Assembly: GCA_037013495.1 (NCBI GenBank)
Contig: CM072812.1
Location: 78,165,840 to 78,229,839, forward strand
DNA length: 64,000 nt
From: Hippophae tibetana
Lineage: Eukaryota > Streptophyta > Magnoliopsida > Rosales > Elaeagnaceae
Direction of reading: 5' to 3'
Shown: positions 43,993-56,754 of the stretch, piece after piece
Position numbering within the stretch: the stretch's first letter is position 1
How the letters are laid out: each line of letters starts with the position of its first letter
Made by a program: the position numbers and the translations under genes
The notes under the pieces: generated by a model
The model's database searches: none
Seen by the model: the letters and a program-made list of their open reading frames with translations, nothing else
Told to the model about the DNA's origin: nothing

Positions 43993-46900
43993 ATGAATAC
44001 ATCTCAAATGGCTAGAGAGAGGACTTCAATGTATCCAGAAGTAATCCAATCCAATCCTGAATCTCTATTTTCCTTTAAAACTAACCATCCATCGTCTTCT
44101 TTCTCCAATCCCTACCCTACGATCGACACGAATGATCTTGTTGAGAATCTGTTTCCCGATAATCCTCCTGATTCGAAATCTCCTTCGGCTCCTCCACAAG
44201 TCATCGAAGAAGTCATTATCAGAATCCCAGGCGCGATTCTCAATCTCATAGATAAGCGTTACAGTGTGGAGCTTGGATCTGGTGATTTCACCATATTACG
44301 TCTCGTTCAAGGAGATAACATTGTAGCCGTTCTTGCTCGTGTCGCTGATGAGATCCAATGGCCTTTGAACAAGAACGAGGCGGCTGTGAAACTCGATGAA
44401 TCGCATTATTTCTTCTCTCTTCAAACCCCAAAGGCACAAGACTCTGGTGGGTCGGGAAGCGATGATGAAAAACAGGAATGTTCAGATGATTTGTTGAATT
44501 ATGGGTTGACGATTGCGTCAAAGGGGCAAGAGGGTTTGGTGAAGGAGTTGGATGAGATTCTGAAGATGTATAGTGGGTTTTCGGTGCAGAAGATTTCGGA
44601 GAAAGACTATAAAGGGGAGGCTTTAGATGGGTCTTTGGCGTTAGAGACTTCGCCGGAGGAAATGAATTCTGGGAAGAAAAAGGAATTGATGGAAGAGCAG
44701 AGTGCGGCTTATTGGACGACGTTGGCCCCAAATGTGGAGGATTATAGTGGTACTGCAGCGAAGATGATAGCTGCAGGTTCAGGACAGTTGATTAAGGGGA
44801 TTTTGTGGTGTGGTGATGTAACCGTGGAAAGGCTGAAGTGGGGAAATGAGGTTTTGAAAAAGAGGTTGAATCCACGCTCGAATAAGGAGATTAGTCCTGA
44901 AACAATGAAGAGGATTAAAAGGTATGAGCAAGCAAGTAAAATTCTATGACGTAGTTATTAAATTTTAACTTTTTCCAAAATTGAATTTTATGATTGAGAT
45001 TAACTTGAAACAATTGGAAAACAAATCTATTGGTTAAACTTCCAAACTTACCAGATGTATATTGTGTATTATGTAAGTTAGAATGACAGGGGAAAGAAAT
45101 TTCTTTTAGTGTTATTATTTTTAAATTTGTTTGGGTTTGGCATGCAGTACTTGTTTGTTCATTTCAGTTCTATTGGTATCTGAATTTTGTACTTTATTGT
45201 TTGTAATTGCATTTATGTCATGTTCTGGCTGTTTTCCATGCAAATGTTACTTAGGGGTAGTTAAATTTACCATGAGTACGTGAATAAATATTTTATGTAA
45301 AGGATAATGCCACTGTTTTAATTCAATCATGGTTGAGAATGGTAAAGCACTGAAATTTTATAGGATTCATTTTAAAGGATTCTTTATGTTAACCTTTTGC
45401 TATTTTGAAAGTTCAGAATTTAGATTAGTTTTGTGGTTTCAGTCATGGAAAAACACTTTCCTATTTCCTTTGTTGGTCAAACATGGACCTTTGTGTTTTT
45501 ACCTCCATATGCTTTTTAAGATGTAAAAGGTGTTATGAGTAACACATGGTAACTACGAGTATGTGTGTGACCCCAGGAGATATTGTTTCAACCCAATTTT
45601 CTGTTTTGAAACATGGAACTTGACATAGGAGAAGAAAGAATGAAATATAGGCTTTCTGTTGTTTCAAATTTATAGTACTTTGGTGGTCGTGCATGTACAC
45701 CTTGAAATCTCTCAGCGTAAATGTTTGTGCAGGGTTAAGAGGGTGACTAGAATGACGGAAAAAGTAGCTACAGGTGTCCTTTCTGGGGTTATCAAAGTAT
45801 CTGGATTCTTTACAAGTTCGGTTGCTAACTCAAAAGTGGGGAAGAAATTTTTTAGCCTTCTTCCTGGAGAAATTATACTAGCATCGCTGGATGGTTTCAG
45901 TACGTTGCTGATTTCAATCTCCTTATTTTATATATATATTTCTTTTTGTCTTGTTTAGTTTAGTTTTGCTGAATATCCCCATATTTTGGGACTTGGGATT
46001 TTCTTTAGTAAAAATTGCCAAATTTTCTATTTACAACTTTTCGTTATAATTTAATCTAGGATCGGTACCTTTTTGGTACACATATTATTATTTTTGTACT
46101 CATTATTAGAATAATTATTATAAGGTTATTTTAGTCTTTTAGTCTTTTTGCTTATATTTCCCTTACTTCTCTATTTTTCATATTGTATTTTTGTATCTCT
46201 CTTCTTGCAATAGAACCGATCCCTTCTCTCTTCTTCTTTACATTTCTTTGATCTTTTTCTTTGTATTTGAATAATTCACATGGTATCAGAGCTTTGATTA
46301 TGGAAGGTAGTTTTTATCTTTTCAAGAATAAGGACAAAATTTGAAGGTTCAAGATTCTCATTTGATTTAACTTCTTCACTTTGTTTTGTGGCTTCAATCA
46401 AGTAAGGATTTATTATTCTAGCATTGGATAATCAATTTCCTTCAAGTTTCACAAAGATCAAGTATGTTTGCATAGAGATTGATATGTTTGCGTAGAGATT
46501 AATCCTAATTTTGGTATATTAGGATTATTTCGAATTTGTGGTTGTATTTTGGATTGTTGCTATTCTAGTGAGAAATTGGTTGTGGAAGGAAAATATTATG
46601 GTTTTGGTACTCTATATTGAGGGGATTGGAAGATTTGCAGGGATCATCTTGTCAAAATTTTAGCATTTTGGATAGATCTATAATTTGTATAAAGATTGTG
46701 ATATTTTTGTAATTACCTAAAAGTTTAAGGCTTTTTTGTAATTTTGGAAAATTTTGGGATATATTTGTAATTTTGGAAATAGTAAGGGTTCATTTGAAAT
46801 TTCAAGGAAGTTCAAGGGTGTATTTGTAATTTCAAGAACGTTCAAGGGTATATTTGAAATTTCTAGAAAACTAAGCGATATGTTTGTAATTTTTGTAATT

Positions 46901-49900
46901 TTGGGTACTGTTTGTTTTTGCAATGGTTAGTAGTAGAGATGATTCGTCATAGTCCATTAGTGTGAGATTAGATCGAAAAAATTATTCATGTTGAGTTATG
47001 TGATAAAGAACTTTTTATAAGGCAAAATTATGTGGGGTTATGTTTCTGGAACTGTGAGTAAGCCTACAATTGATAAGGCAAAGTATGAAAAACTGTTAAA
47101 TAATTGAGAAGTTGATAATTCAAAAATTATCATTTGGATAAACAATTCTGTTGAACACTCAAAAGGTACTCAATTAGCAAAGTATGAAACAACAAAGGAG
47201 GTTTGGCAACATTTGGCAAGATTGTATACACAGTCTAACTTTGCAAAACAATATCAATTAGAACATGATATTCGAGTTCTTGAACAAAAAGGCATGAGTA
47301 TTCAAGAGTTATATTTTGCAATGATCTTTGGGATCAGTTGGCTCTTACAGAATCGGAAGAACTACGTGCTTGTGCAGCTTATATTGCTCGTAGAGAAGAG
47401 CAACGTCTGGTTCAATTTTTTATGGCACTTTGTGATGATTTTGAGGGTCTTCATGGCTCCATTCTGCATCGTAGCCCGCTTCCATCTGTCGATTCGGTAG
47501 TTAGTGAATTCTTAGTTGATGAGGTACGCCTTAAGTCTCAGACAGGAAAAAGAATTCTCCCAGTGCCTAATTCATCAGTTTTTGTAGTTCCTTCTAGACC
47601 TCTTGCTCACTATAAAAACAAGCCTCACTCAAGGTTTGAGATTGATGAATGCAGTTTTTGCAAGCAAAAAGGACATTGGAAGGCTCAATGTCCTAAACTA
47701 TTAAATAAAGTACCACAAGTACACCAACAAAGGCATTACTTTAGGCCTCCAAGTTTCGGAAGTCATTTTCAACCGAGATCATATCGTTTTCCATAGGTTA
47801 ACACTGTAGTAATTGTACCACCATCTGATTCTTTTGGATCTGGAACCTCATCCTTAAATCCCACATTTGCAATCCTTTTTGAACGACTTTATTAGTTCCT
47901 TGCTACACAGTCACATGCTATATCCACTTTTTCTTTGAAAAGTCAATTCCCTTCTAGCTTTTCAAGTATGTCACCATCTACATGGGTTTTAGATTATGGA
48001 GCTTCACATCATATGTCTCCTTATTCAAAATCTTTTATTTCTTTATGTCCTACATCCTCTGTGTCTGTCATGACTGTTGATGGTACTCCTCTGCCATTAG
48101 AAGGAGTTGGTTCTGTTGACACATCTCATTTGTCACTTTCTAATGTTTACCACATTTCTAAGTTTACAATGAACCTTGTTTCTGTTAGTCAGTTGTGTGA
48201 TTATGGTTATTTAGCGTCATTTTCTTCTACCTTTTGTTATGTTATGTGCAGGATCTGCAGTCTTAGAAGTTGATTGGGACAGGTCGTAGGTAAGGGGATT
48301 ATATGTTTTGGAGGAGCTTGGATTACCAGTATTTGTAGCTCCTAGTGTTGACTCGTCTTCATTTCGTTTGTCTCCTTAATCCTCTAGTTTTTATTTATGG
48401 CATTCTCGTCTTGGTCATGTATCATCTTCTCGTTTAAGATTCTTAGCTTCTACGGGTGCCTTAGGAAATTTGCAAACTCATGATATTTTTGATTGTAATG
48501 GTTGTAAACTTGCAAAATTTTTTGCTTTGCCTTTTCATCGAAGTACTTCTTGTTCTATTGCACCATTTGATTTAGTCTACTCTAATGTGTAGGGACCTTC
48601 TCCTATTGCACCATTTCTCTAACCATACAAATAGTTTATCTCCACATATTTCTTCCAGTACAAACCCTGACTCATCTATTGAGCGCTACAAAGCTAGATT
48701 GGTAGCAAAGGGGTTCTCTCAATAGTATGGTAGGGATTATGAGGAGACTTTTGCTCTTGTTGCAAAAAATGACTACTATTTGTACTTTTATTACAGTTGC
48801 ATCTGTTCGTTAGTGGCATATATCTCAGATAGATGTTAAGAATGCTTTCTTGAATGGTGATTTACATGAAAAAGTTTACATGAAGGATTTGGGCCTTTTA
48901 TGGTACTTTTTGGATATTGAAGTTGCCTTCTCTCCAAAATGTTATCTTCTCTTTCAATCTAAGAACACTACTGATATTCTTGAGCATGTTTGTCTTGTTG
49001 ATACCAGAACTGTTAATACTCCTTGTGGGCTTAATGTCAGTATTCTCCTTAAGATGGTAATCCTTTGTCAGATCCTACCTTATATCGCATAATTGTTGAT
49101 AGTTTGGTCTACCTCACTATCACTTGTCCAGATATTTTGCATATGATGTTCATATTATTAGTCAATTTGTTGCTTCTCCTACTATCATTCATTAGGCAGT
49201 TGTTCTTCGTATTTTGTGGTATCTTCGGGGTACCATTTTTCATAGTCTTTTACTTCCATCCACTTTTTCATTGGAACTGTGTGCATATTCTGATGCTGAT
49301 CATGGTCGTGATTCCACAAGTCGCAAGTCTGTTACTGGTTTTGTATCTTTTTGGAAGATTCTTTTATTTCGTGAAAAAACAAAAAAACAAACAGTTGTCT
49401 CTCAATCTTCTACTGAAGTAGAGTACCGTGCTATGGTATCTACTACCAAAGAGATTGTTTGGTTACGTTGGTTACTTGCCGATATAGGCATTTCCCTTTT
49501 TTCTCCCACTCTTATGTATTGTGATAACAAAAGTGCTATTCAGATTACTCACAACTTAGTCTTTCATAAACGGACTAAGCACATTGAAATTGATTGTTAT
49601 TTTACTCGTCATCACCTTAAGAATGACACCATTATGTTGCCTTTTGTTTCTTCATCCTTGCAGCTTTCCGACTTTTTTATTAAGTCGCATTCTATTTCAC
49701 ATTTTCGTTTTCTAGTTAGCAAACTCAATGCTTCTTGTAGTTATATCGAGAGTTTGAGGGGGTATTAGAATAATTATTATAAGGGTATTTTAGTTTTTTA
49801 CTCTTTTTGCTTATATTTTCCTTTCTTGTCCATTTTCCATATCGTATTTTTGTATCTCTTCTTTTGCAATAGAACCGATCTTTTCTCTCTTCTTCTTTGC

Positions 49901-52900
49901 TCTTTCTCTTTGTATTTGAGTAATTCACACTCATTAACATCCAAATTATACTACTTTAAAAATATATTAATTTTTAAAATAATATATTTATACGGTCAAA
50001 AACAATTTTTATGCACAAAAAGTAATATTTATTTTTTTCATTTTCCTTCATCTCTTCTCTTTTTGTCTCTTTCTTCTCTTGCTTTCTCTTGTTTTCTTTC
50101 CTCTTTCTCACACCTCTATTTATTGTATAAAATTATCTATCATTTCTTTTTTTATTAAACCTTAAATTCCAAAACCTCAAATCCTAAACATTAAACCCTA
50201 AACTAAACTTAAATCCTAATCCCAAAGGAGAGAGAATTAGAAAAAGAGAAGAAAGAAAGAAATAAGGGATGGAGAAAAAGAGTAAAAATAATAATAAAAT
50301 TTTTAAAGGACTAAAATATCCTTCAATTTTTTGTACATTTGTTTCTTTTTTGACCAAATTGTTATCTTTCGGATAATTTGGTCATTTTTAAAAGGCTCGA
50401 AACTTTAGTGGTATCCTTATTAAACAAATGGTTTACATTTGGACCATATTATCAAACTATACTAGTAGTCCTCCATTTAACAAAAGATACAATATTTGTC
50501 CAATTTTGAAAAAAAAAATCCTAATTTATAGAAGAACAATTTTATCTTTATGAAAATATTTATTAGTTTATGTCTTCACTTATATTTTTTGTTTATTTCA
50601 TTGCGAAAACAAAATATCCATCATAGTAACCATTTCCGCTCTATCATCCTTTTGTCATACCCCCTGACATTATTCCATTTTTTCAACCATTAATTGCCCT
50701 TCACTGTTTACTACAAAAAAAAATATTTTTTATCGAAATTAAAATTAGACAACCACCAATTCATTTGAAGCATCTTTTCGGCCAATGATTGTGACTACTG
50801 TCAATTCATTTCCTCTAATCTTCTTAATCCCTTATCCTTTTTTGACCATCTTGTGTTCTATCAAAACTACTTTTACCTTAGATTTGATCGAATATACGGT
50901 GTTGGTAAAGGATGAAGGGGTCAATTAAATCAAAAGGAATGAACTAGTGATAGTAGTGGTCAAGGGTATAGATGGGTACTACAAATAAGTTATTGGTGGC
51001 CTAACTATAGATTCTGTAAAAAAAATACAGCTTTAGATTGTTTTGTAACAAATTGTAAAAATTGGTTGGTCGATAAAAATATCAGGGGTAGGAATGAGAT
51101 GATGATGAAGGTTGACGATAATTGTTAGGATGATATTAAATGTTTTTGTATTGAAATGGATAGAAATAGTGAGAGAGACATAAAATAATAAATATTTTCA
51201 TAAAAACAAATTTAACCTTATATTAATTAGTTTTTTTTTAAATTAGATTATTGATGTACCTTTTGTTCAATGTAAACTTCTAATGTATAGTTTGATAATA
51301 TGGGTCCAAATGTGTACCTTATGTTTAAAAAGGGTACCACTAAAGTACAAAAAAACTTACTTTTAAGGTATCACTTAAGAACTTGGGTAACAATTTGTAT
51401 CAAAAGATTAATATGGATACTGATAAGTTACCATCCCCATTTAATCTCTTTATTTTCAATGATATATATTTGAGTGGAATATGGCTGTTTTTTATGCCTG
51501 TGGGATTCTATATTCTGTAATATTTAATTCATGTTGTTAGGCTGAAAAATATACAGATTTCATTTTTTTACATTGAAGAGAAGCCATATTTAAAAGGGTT
51601 ATTTTCGAAGGAATTAAAAAAAATTGTTAATAGATTAACTTCTGATGTTGCAAGGGTAAGGTTTCTAGGTTGGTTTCATTAAGATTTGATCATTTTATGT
51701 GACTAGCTTGATGAGTTATTCATGCTCAACTTTGAATTCAGCCAACTACAAATCTTTAATGACTAATCAATGTAAACCTTGTTCTTTCAACAAGGGAAAC
51801 AATTCACCGTGAATGCTCCTTCCATGCCCTCTTTTTTTTCTCTCTCCCTCTCTCTCTTCATATCACATTGATTTCAAATACATCTGAAATGAATTAGTTT
51901 ATTCGTCCATTTTATTATTCCGTCTGCTTATCAGCATTTAACAAGAAATCCAGAATTTGTCAAGTGTTATGCTTTTTCGGCAAATGAGATGAAGTTTGGT
52001 TCTCATAATCCCTGAACTTACACTTGGCTTTTCAGTACAAATTTTTCTTAGTGATCTTTTATGTTCCATGGATTTTTATTTTTTTTCTATGTTGCACGAG
52101 ATATAACCATCAATCATGATGTTCTATGGTCATTTTTTAAATCTCTGATTATCCTGTATATATGGACTCTCTTAGCACTCCGGTGGCCTAAATTTTTGGA
52201 TACTTAAACACCTATTCCTTAGTTTTATGCAAATTTTGATCAATTTAGAGCATCAGGTGCACACATCTATGTTCATATACATGTGATACGTGTTGGACAT
52301 TGGTACTCGATGTAACATAGCATCCCTCTGGCTCAATCTATATTCTGTTTCTGTTCATTTGGATTCTGTAGGACCTCATTCCCTTTCCCCTTTACTTGGT
52401 TTGAGAATACCAGTTATTGACTGTGCATTTATTTACTTTATCACCCAAGTAAATTAAGAACTAGTCATGCCATCAAGATGATTTCACCATGCAATTTTGA
52501 GTGTTTCTATTGGTTGCAGAGTTTGGCAACTTTTATTACTGATAGTGTCATCTGTGGAACATGAATTCGGTGTAATAGCTTTTAGTTACTTTTTAGTAAT
52601 ATGTTCTAGACAGTTTTCTTAGATATATGACAGTATCAAACAATTCATATTCTCAGTATTAAAGTTTTTTTGTTTGTTTTACTTGAAAATAGACAAGGTT
52701 TGTGATGCTGCCGAAGTAGCCGGGAAAAAAGTCATGTCAACATCGCATGGTGTGACTACCGAGCTGGTCTCTCAGAGGTAAACTTAACCACATTTGTAAA
52801 CCTTACACTGAATTAGCAACCAAATAGTAAATATAAGTAAGAATAGAAGTAAATACACTAAACTGAATGGAGATTTGATTTGTAGACAGTTAGCATTAGG

Positions 52901-53227
52901 TACTCTTTAAAAGGTTGGGAACTGATGTTTACCTCATCACTAGAATTGCAAGGCTCAGTGACTATCAGCATTTTGCTTATGAGTATAACATTGAAAACAA
53001 GAATGAGTTTCAGAGAATGTTTATTCTACAGGTATGGGGAAGAAGCAGCAAAGGCTACGAGTGAGGGACTTGGTGCTGCTGGGCATGCCATGGGGACTGC
53101 ATGGACTGCATTTAAGATCCGTAAGGCACTCAATCCGAAAAGCGTTCTAAAATCTTCATCCCTTGCAAAATCTGCTGCTAAAGCCACAGCTGCTGGAGTG
53201 AAGTCTAAAAGTTCTAAAAGTAATTAG
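43993..53227 (+). CDS. ERD7: ERD7-like protein with plant senescence domain
   Basis: Coding exons are 43993-44921, 45733-45899, 52693-52777 and 53032-53227 (TAG); 1377 nt give 458 aa, close to the 452 aa of Arabidopsis ERD7. A second ATG six codons in has the better context (caaATGG) and could be the true start. The N-terminal conserved part includes [20 protein letters not shown] and [19 protein letters not shown]. The senescence domain (about residues 230-440) has [56 protein letters not shown] and [20 protein letters not shown], and ends [20 protein letters not shown]. The tail is Ser/Lys-rich. Known for the family: ERD7 responds to drought and cold, binds lipids, and reaches lipid droplets through the senescence domain. 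Intron 2 is 6.8 kb because of a copia insertion. Confidence 0.95.
46923..47796 (+). pseudogene. copia G gag
   Basis: In broken frames from about 46923: [13 protein letters not shown], then [23 protein letters not shown], then, after a frame change near 47320, [20 protein letters not shown] and [21 protein letters not shown]. It ends with a clean CCHC knuckle [14 protein letters not shown] (about 47650-47691). Gag is the particle protein of the element. A stop near 46951 and the shift prevent translation as one protein. Confidence 0.88.
47797..49768 (+). pseudogene. copia G pol, internally deleted
   Basis: The protease region reads [20 protein letters not shown], where Tyr replaces the Ser/Thr of D-S/T-G. 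The GAG-pre-integrase part [19 protein letters not shown] follows near 48400. The integrase is almost wholly missing: sequence jumps from about 48600 to an RT entry ([16 protein letters not shown], about 48690) and then from [15 protein letters not shown] at 48840 to a late RT piece. RNase H is nearly complete at 49214-49768: [38 protein letters not shown], and [14 protein letters not shown] with the catalytic residues. Deletions and stops make it non-autonomous. Confidence 0.9.
49935..52692 (+). other. remainder of ERD7 intron 2
   Basis: AT-rich intron DNA with pyrimidine-rich stretches (about 50030-50160, 51825-51860) and no frame. No further transposon was recognised. The acceptor is acttgaaaatag, unusually poor in pyrimidines, but it gives the family-conserved [17 protein letters not shown] in frame. 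Confidence 0.6.
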
Positions 53228-55750
53228 GGAAGGGAGTTAACCAGTAGTGAAAGTAGGAAACTAGGTATTATCTGCTTGCTTCCTCCAAAAGTGACTTGAA
53301 ACATAAAAAATCACCCAAAAGAGAAATAATAGTATCTTCCTTATTGTGTATTGTAGGTGGAAATTAGATGTGTGTATAATTTGATTCTATTTATCACAAA
53401 ATTGTAAAATTGATATTTGTTCCATTGATTAGTGCAATCATAAAACTATGAGTAATATTGTATACAATAAGTGATGTGTTAGTGTTGGATTTTATATTAA
53501 ATTGACAGGTGTCATCAACACCAACGTATGGGCACTGGGCCCATTTTTGTCCATAAATTGACCCAATGAAGCTGTTTCTCCATCTAACACTAACGTGCAC
53601 GGTGGGTTTTACATCTATATATTAACAGGCCAACATCACTTGGCTACTGGTATAATGTTTTCACCTTTTAATAAAATTAAATCATACATTTCTGTGACTA
53701 GTCTAGAGATATTGGAGCACCAACATAAGAGGTACGAAATTTATTCTTTAATTTATGGGAAATTCTTTTTATTATAAGTTATGAATATAATCAATATAAA
53801 AATTCATTATATATTTAAAAATAAATTTTATTATTTTAATCAATAATTATATATTATATTAATTATATTTTTTAAAATTTCTAGCATAAAAAGTTAGTTT
53901 AATTTAATCCTTTAGTCATACACCACTAGGTATTCTCTTTTATTAGATTTTTAAAAGCCTAATCATATTTTACGTATATTATAATGTGATATTTTATATT
54001 AATAAAATATAAATTTAATATAATAACTCTTTTAAAAATATATAAACATCTAATAATTAATTTAATGAATTGAATAATTACTTTTTATTAATTTATAAAA
54101 TCAAATTTTTACGTAATTATAAAAATATCATCAAATTTTAATTATATATTTATATATTATTAATTTTTTTAAATATTATAAAGATATTATCAAATTTTTT
54201 TATTTCTTTTTTCCATTAAATTTTATAAATATAATAAAATTACCATCAAAATATGAATAACTTGGAGTTAGTTTTTTAGTTATTGTTGTGATGATATTTT
54301 ATAACATTTTATAAAATTTAATGGTATAAAAATGATATAAATTTATAATAATTATAAAATTTAGTAATATAAAAATAATAAATTAAAATACTAAGATACT
54401 TTTATAACAATCTTGAAATTTAGCTCTAAAAAAATTTATTTATTTCATTAATAATATTATATTATCAAAACACACCGGGAGAAAGACAAACAAATCTTTC
54501 TTTGAATGACATATAGATTTTCATCCTTTCATATCAACATATAAAGTTAAAACTCCCATAGTTGGTATGAATCAATCTTACATAAGATTTTCTTGTCTCT
54601 TCAAACCAAAATAGCTCTTGTAATGGCATAAACAAGATTAAATCCAAGGCTTTCATCTGATATATATCTTGAGAAGTTGAGATACATATCTCTAAGCTCT
54701 TTGTCTTTTTTTTTTTTTTTTTTTTTTTTGTTTAAGAAGTGTAATGATGACATGAATTAGCAGGTATACGGTGTAAAAGATTCCCTTAAGAATCAGTTTT
54801 TTTTGGTATCAAATAACTTATTTTTTATAAACCTATAATTTTTTATAATTATCAATAACTTACTTCAAAATTTATAATTTTATATTAAATTGTATAATAA
54901 AAAAATAAAAAAATTATATTTTCATAATTTTAATAAAATAATATCGAAATCATATCCATCACATGTCCGATGACTACTGTCAATGAACTTACCTGTGTTT
55001 CGATAGTCACTATCGATAATCTTTTTTAGAACTTCAATGGATGTAATATAATACATATAAAAATACAAATGATTACATCCATAAATTATTAGAATTATAA
55101 TAGATATAACATGTTATATACAAAGATAGATGTGATTACATCAGTGGATTACAATAACTATTATTGATATAACATATTATATACAAAAATACATGCAAAT
55201 GTTACATACTACATACGGATATTCGATAGGTTATTGGAACTATGATGAATGTATCAATAGGTCATTGAGAATGGTCTCCAGAACTCTCATAGGTCATTGA
55301 CGATGGTCGTCGGAACTCTATCGATGGTTTTCGGATATTATAAGATATAATTTTATTTTTATTTTATTAAATTATATTATAAGAATATTTTGATATTTAT
55401 AGGTTTGAGTTTTATAATTTTTTTATTAATTTAAGAAAATTAATTAAAAAAAGATTTATAGGCATTTGCATCCCTCTTATCATTGAACCCAAAATTTATA
55501 AAATTTATTAAAAATAATAAAAAGATAAGAAGTGAATACATGATTGTATCGCAAAACTTAGATATCTTACTGCTAAAGATTAGACAAGACAAAGAATCAC
55601 ACAAATAATGATACACATATTCACCATGTTGATCGTGTTATAAATACTAAAGTGTTAAAAGCTAAACTATAAGTGACATTATTACTTTCAAAAGAATAAA
55701 ACTAAGATTGGGATAATTCAATGGTTAATAAGGGCTTGGAGTGTGGATAG
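53228..55750. other. ERD7 3' flank and AT-rich DNA with simple repeats
   Basis: The ERD7 3' UTR probably ends within the first few hundred bases. A pair of inverted words (gtgttagtgttgga at about 53478 and tccatctaacactaac at about 53580) could be a tiny foldback. A run of 24 T lies at 54706-54729. At about 55035-55200 a unit of roughly 66 bp containing 'ataacatattatatacaaa' is repeated two to three times. No gene was seen. Confidence 0.6.
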
Positions 55751-56224
55751 TGTTGGCGTGTGTTAATGGAACATAAAGTGTGGCAGACAACAATGTTTAG
55801 GTTTTTTTTCTTTTTCTTTTTCGTTTCTTACAAATACGAACACTCTTGTACAGAGAAAAACAAATAAAAAATATATAAAACAATTTATAATTAACAGAAA
55901 TGATAATATTTGTCATGGTATCAAAGCAAGTTATTGTTGCCTAGATAGCTACATATGAAGCTGGTTTTTGTTCTTCTCGACACCGGTTGATATGGTGTGC
56001 TAGTTTGGCTGGTTTGGCCGATATGGTGTGGCTGATCTGGGGTGGCCATTCTGGTTTACTCGTTGGAGCCATCGCAGTCTCTACGTTCCAATTCTGTCTA
56101 CCATAGTAGCGATAAAACAACGCTGAGGTCACAGATTGTTTACATGTGTTCATTTGGATGCTACGAACTCTCACAATGTTTATTATGGTTGTTTGACTAG
56201 AGCCGCACCATTCTAGCCGCCGTT

Positions 56225-56400
56225 ATGGGTAGCCGTAATTTTCTTCTCTGTCGTTGTGGGCAGTCGTACTGTTCTTCTTTGCTGTTGTGGGCAGCCATAC
56301 TGTTCTTCTCCGTCATCGTGGGCAGTCGTACTGTTCTTCTACTACGAACTCTTACCTATGTTACAACATATTGTTCTTCTACTACGGACTCTTACTTGTG
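56225..56400 (+). repeat. minisatellite in the copia D leader
   Basis: A unit of about 32 bp, 'gtgggcagtcgtactgttcttct' plus a variable part, is repeated three to four times at about 56225-56340. A second unit of about 54 bp, 'ttcttctactacgaactcttac', is repeated twice at 56333-56395. Copia A has only one such unit, at about 5635-5660. Confidence 0.8.
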
Positions 56401-56754
56401 TTCCTTGGTGGCGCTTAAGTGCCCTCTCTGAATCCACTCTTGAATCTGCGAGGATCATTACGAATTTGGGAAAGCACAAGCCGAACAACGACTCTTCTGA
56501 AGGTGGAAGCTGCGACGACCACACCTCACACAGAGAGTGTGGGTCTTATTCCTTCTCTTACGGAAACTTACAATTCCCTTACCCATGGCATAAGCGGTTC
56601 AGAAAAGCGTCATTCCACAAGAGGGCTGCGCGAATAGAGAAAAAAATTAGGGTTACAGTTCTAAATATTCTATATATATTTGGCTGGTGTACGGAAAAAA
56701 AGGAAAAAAATAGAATTGATAGATTTTATGGTAGAATCTAGAGATTTAACCACC

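Larger units (their letters stand above)
46104..49929 (+). mobile_element. copia retrotransposon G in ERD7 intron 2
   Basis: LTRs at 46104-46280 and 49763-49929 start TATTAGAATAATTATTATAA and end AATTCACA. A perfect duplication CTCAT lies at 46099-46103 and 49930-49934. TGGTATCAGAGC follows the 5' LTR, and a TTTGAGGGGG purine tract precedes the 3' LTR. Both LTRs start TA rather than TG. The length is 3826 bp, with the middle of pol deleted. The element is in the same orientation as ERD7. The LTRs have diverged noticeably, including an indel of about 10 bp, so the insertion is old. Confidence 0.93.

Noticed and set aside
44288-44731. 147-codon minus-strand open frame
   Set aside because: It lies wholly antisense to the conserved first exon of ERD7, whose plus-strand frame matches the family; its Ser/Pro-rich translation is the usual shadow of that codon use.
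49826-50158. 110-codon Phe/Leu/Ser-rich plus-strand frame
   Set aside because: It starts inside the copia G 3' LTR and runs through a pyrimidine-rich intron stretch; the hydrophobic translation is compositional.
54706-54729. T run as the poly(A) tail of a minus-strand retrogene
   Set aside because: No coding or LINE/SINE-like sequence was seen next to it and no flanking duplication was found.
55035-55330. Possible CRISPR-like array
   Set aside because: Units are imperfect, AT-rich, adjacent without unique spacers, and the DNA is a plant nuclear genome; it is an ordinary degenerate tandem repeat.
56225-56741. Leader frames of copia D with repeated Ser/Cys/Val-rich units
   Set aside because: They are translations of the leader minisatellite and have no counterpart in copia A.
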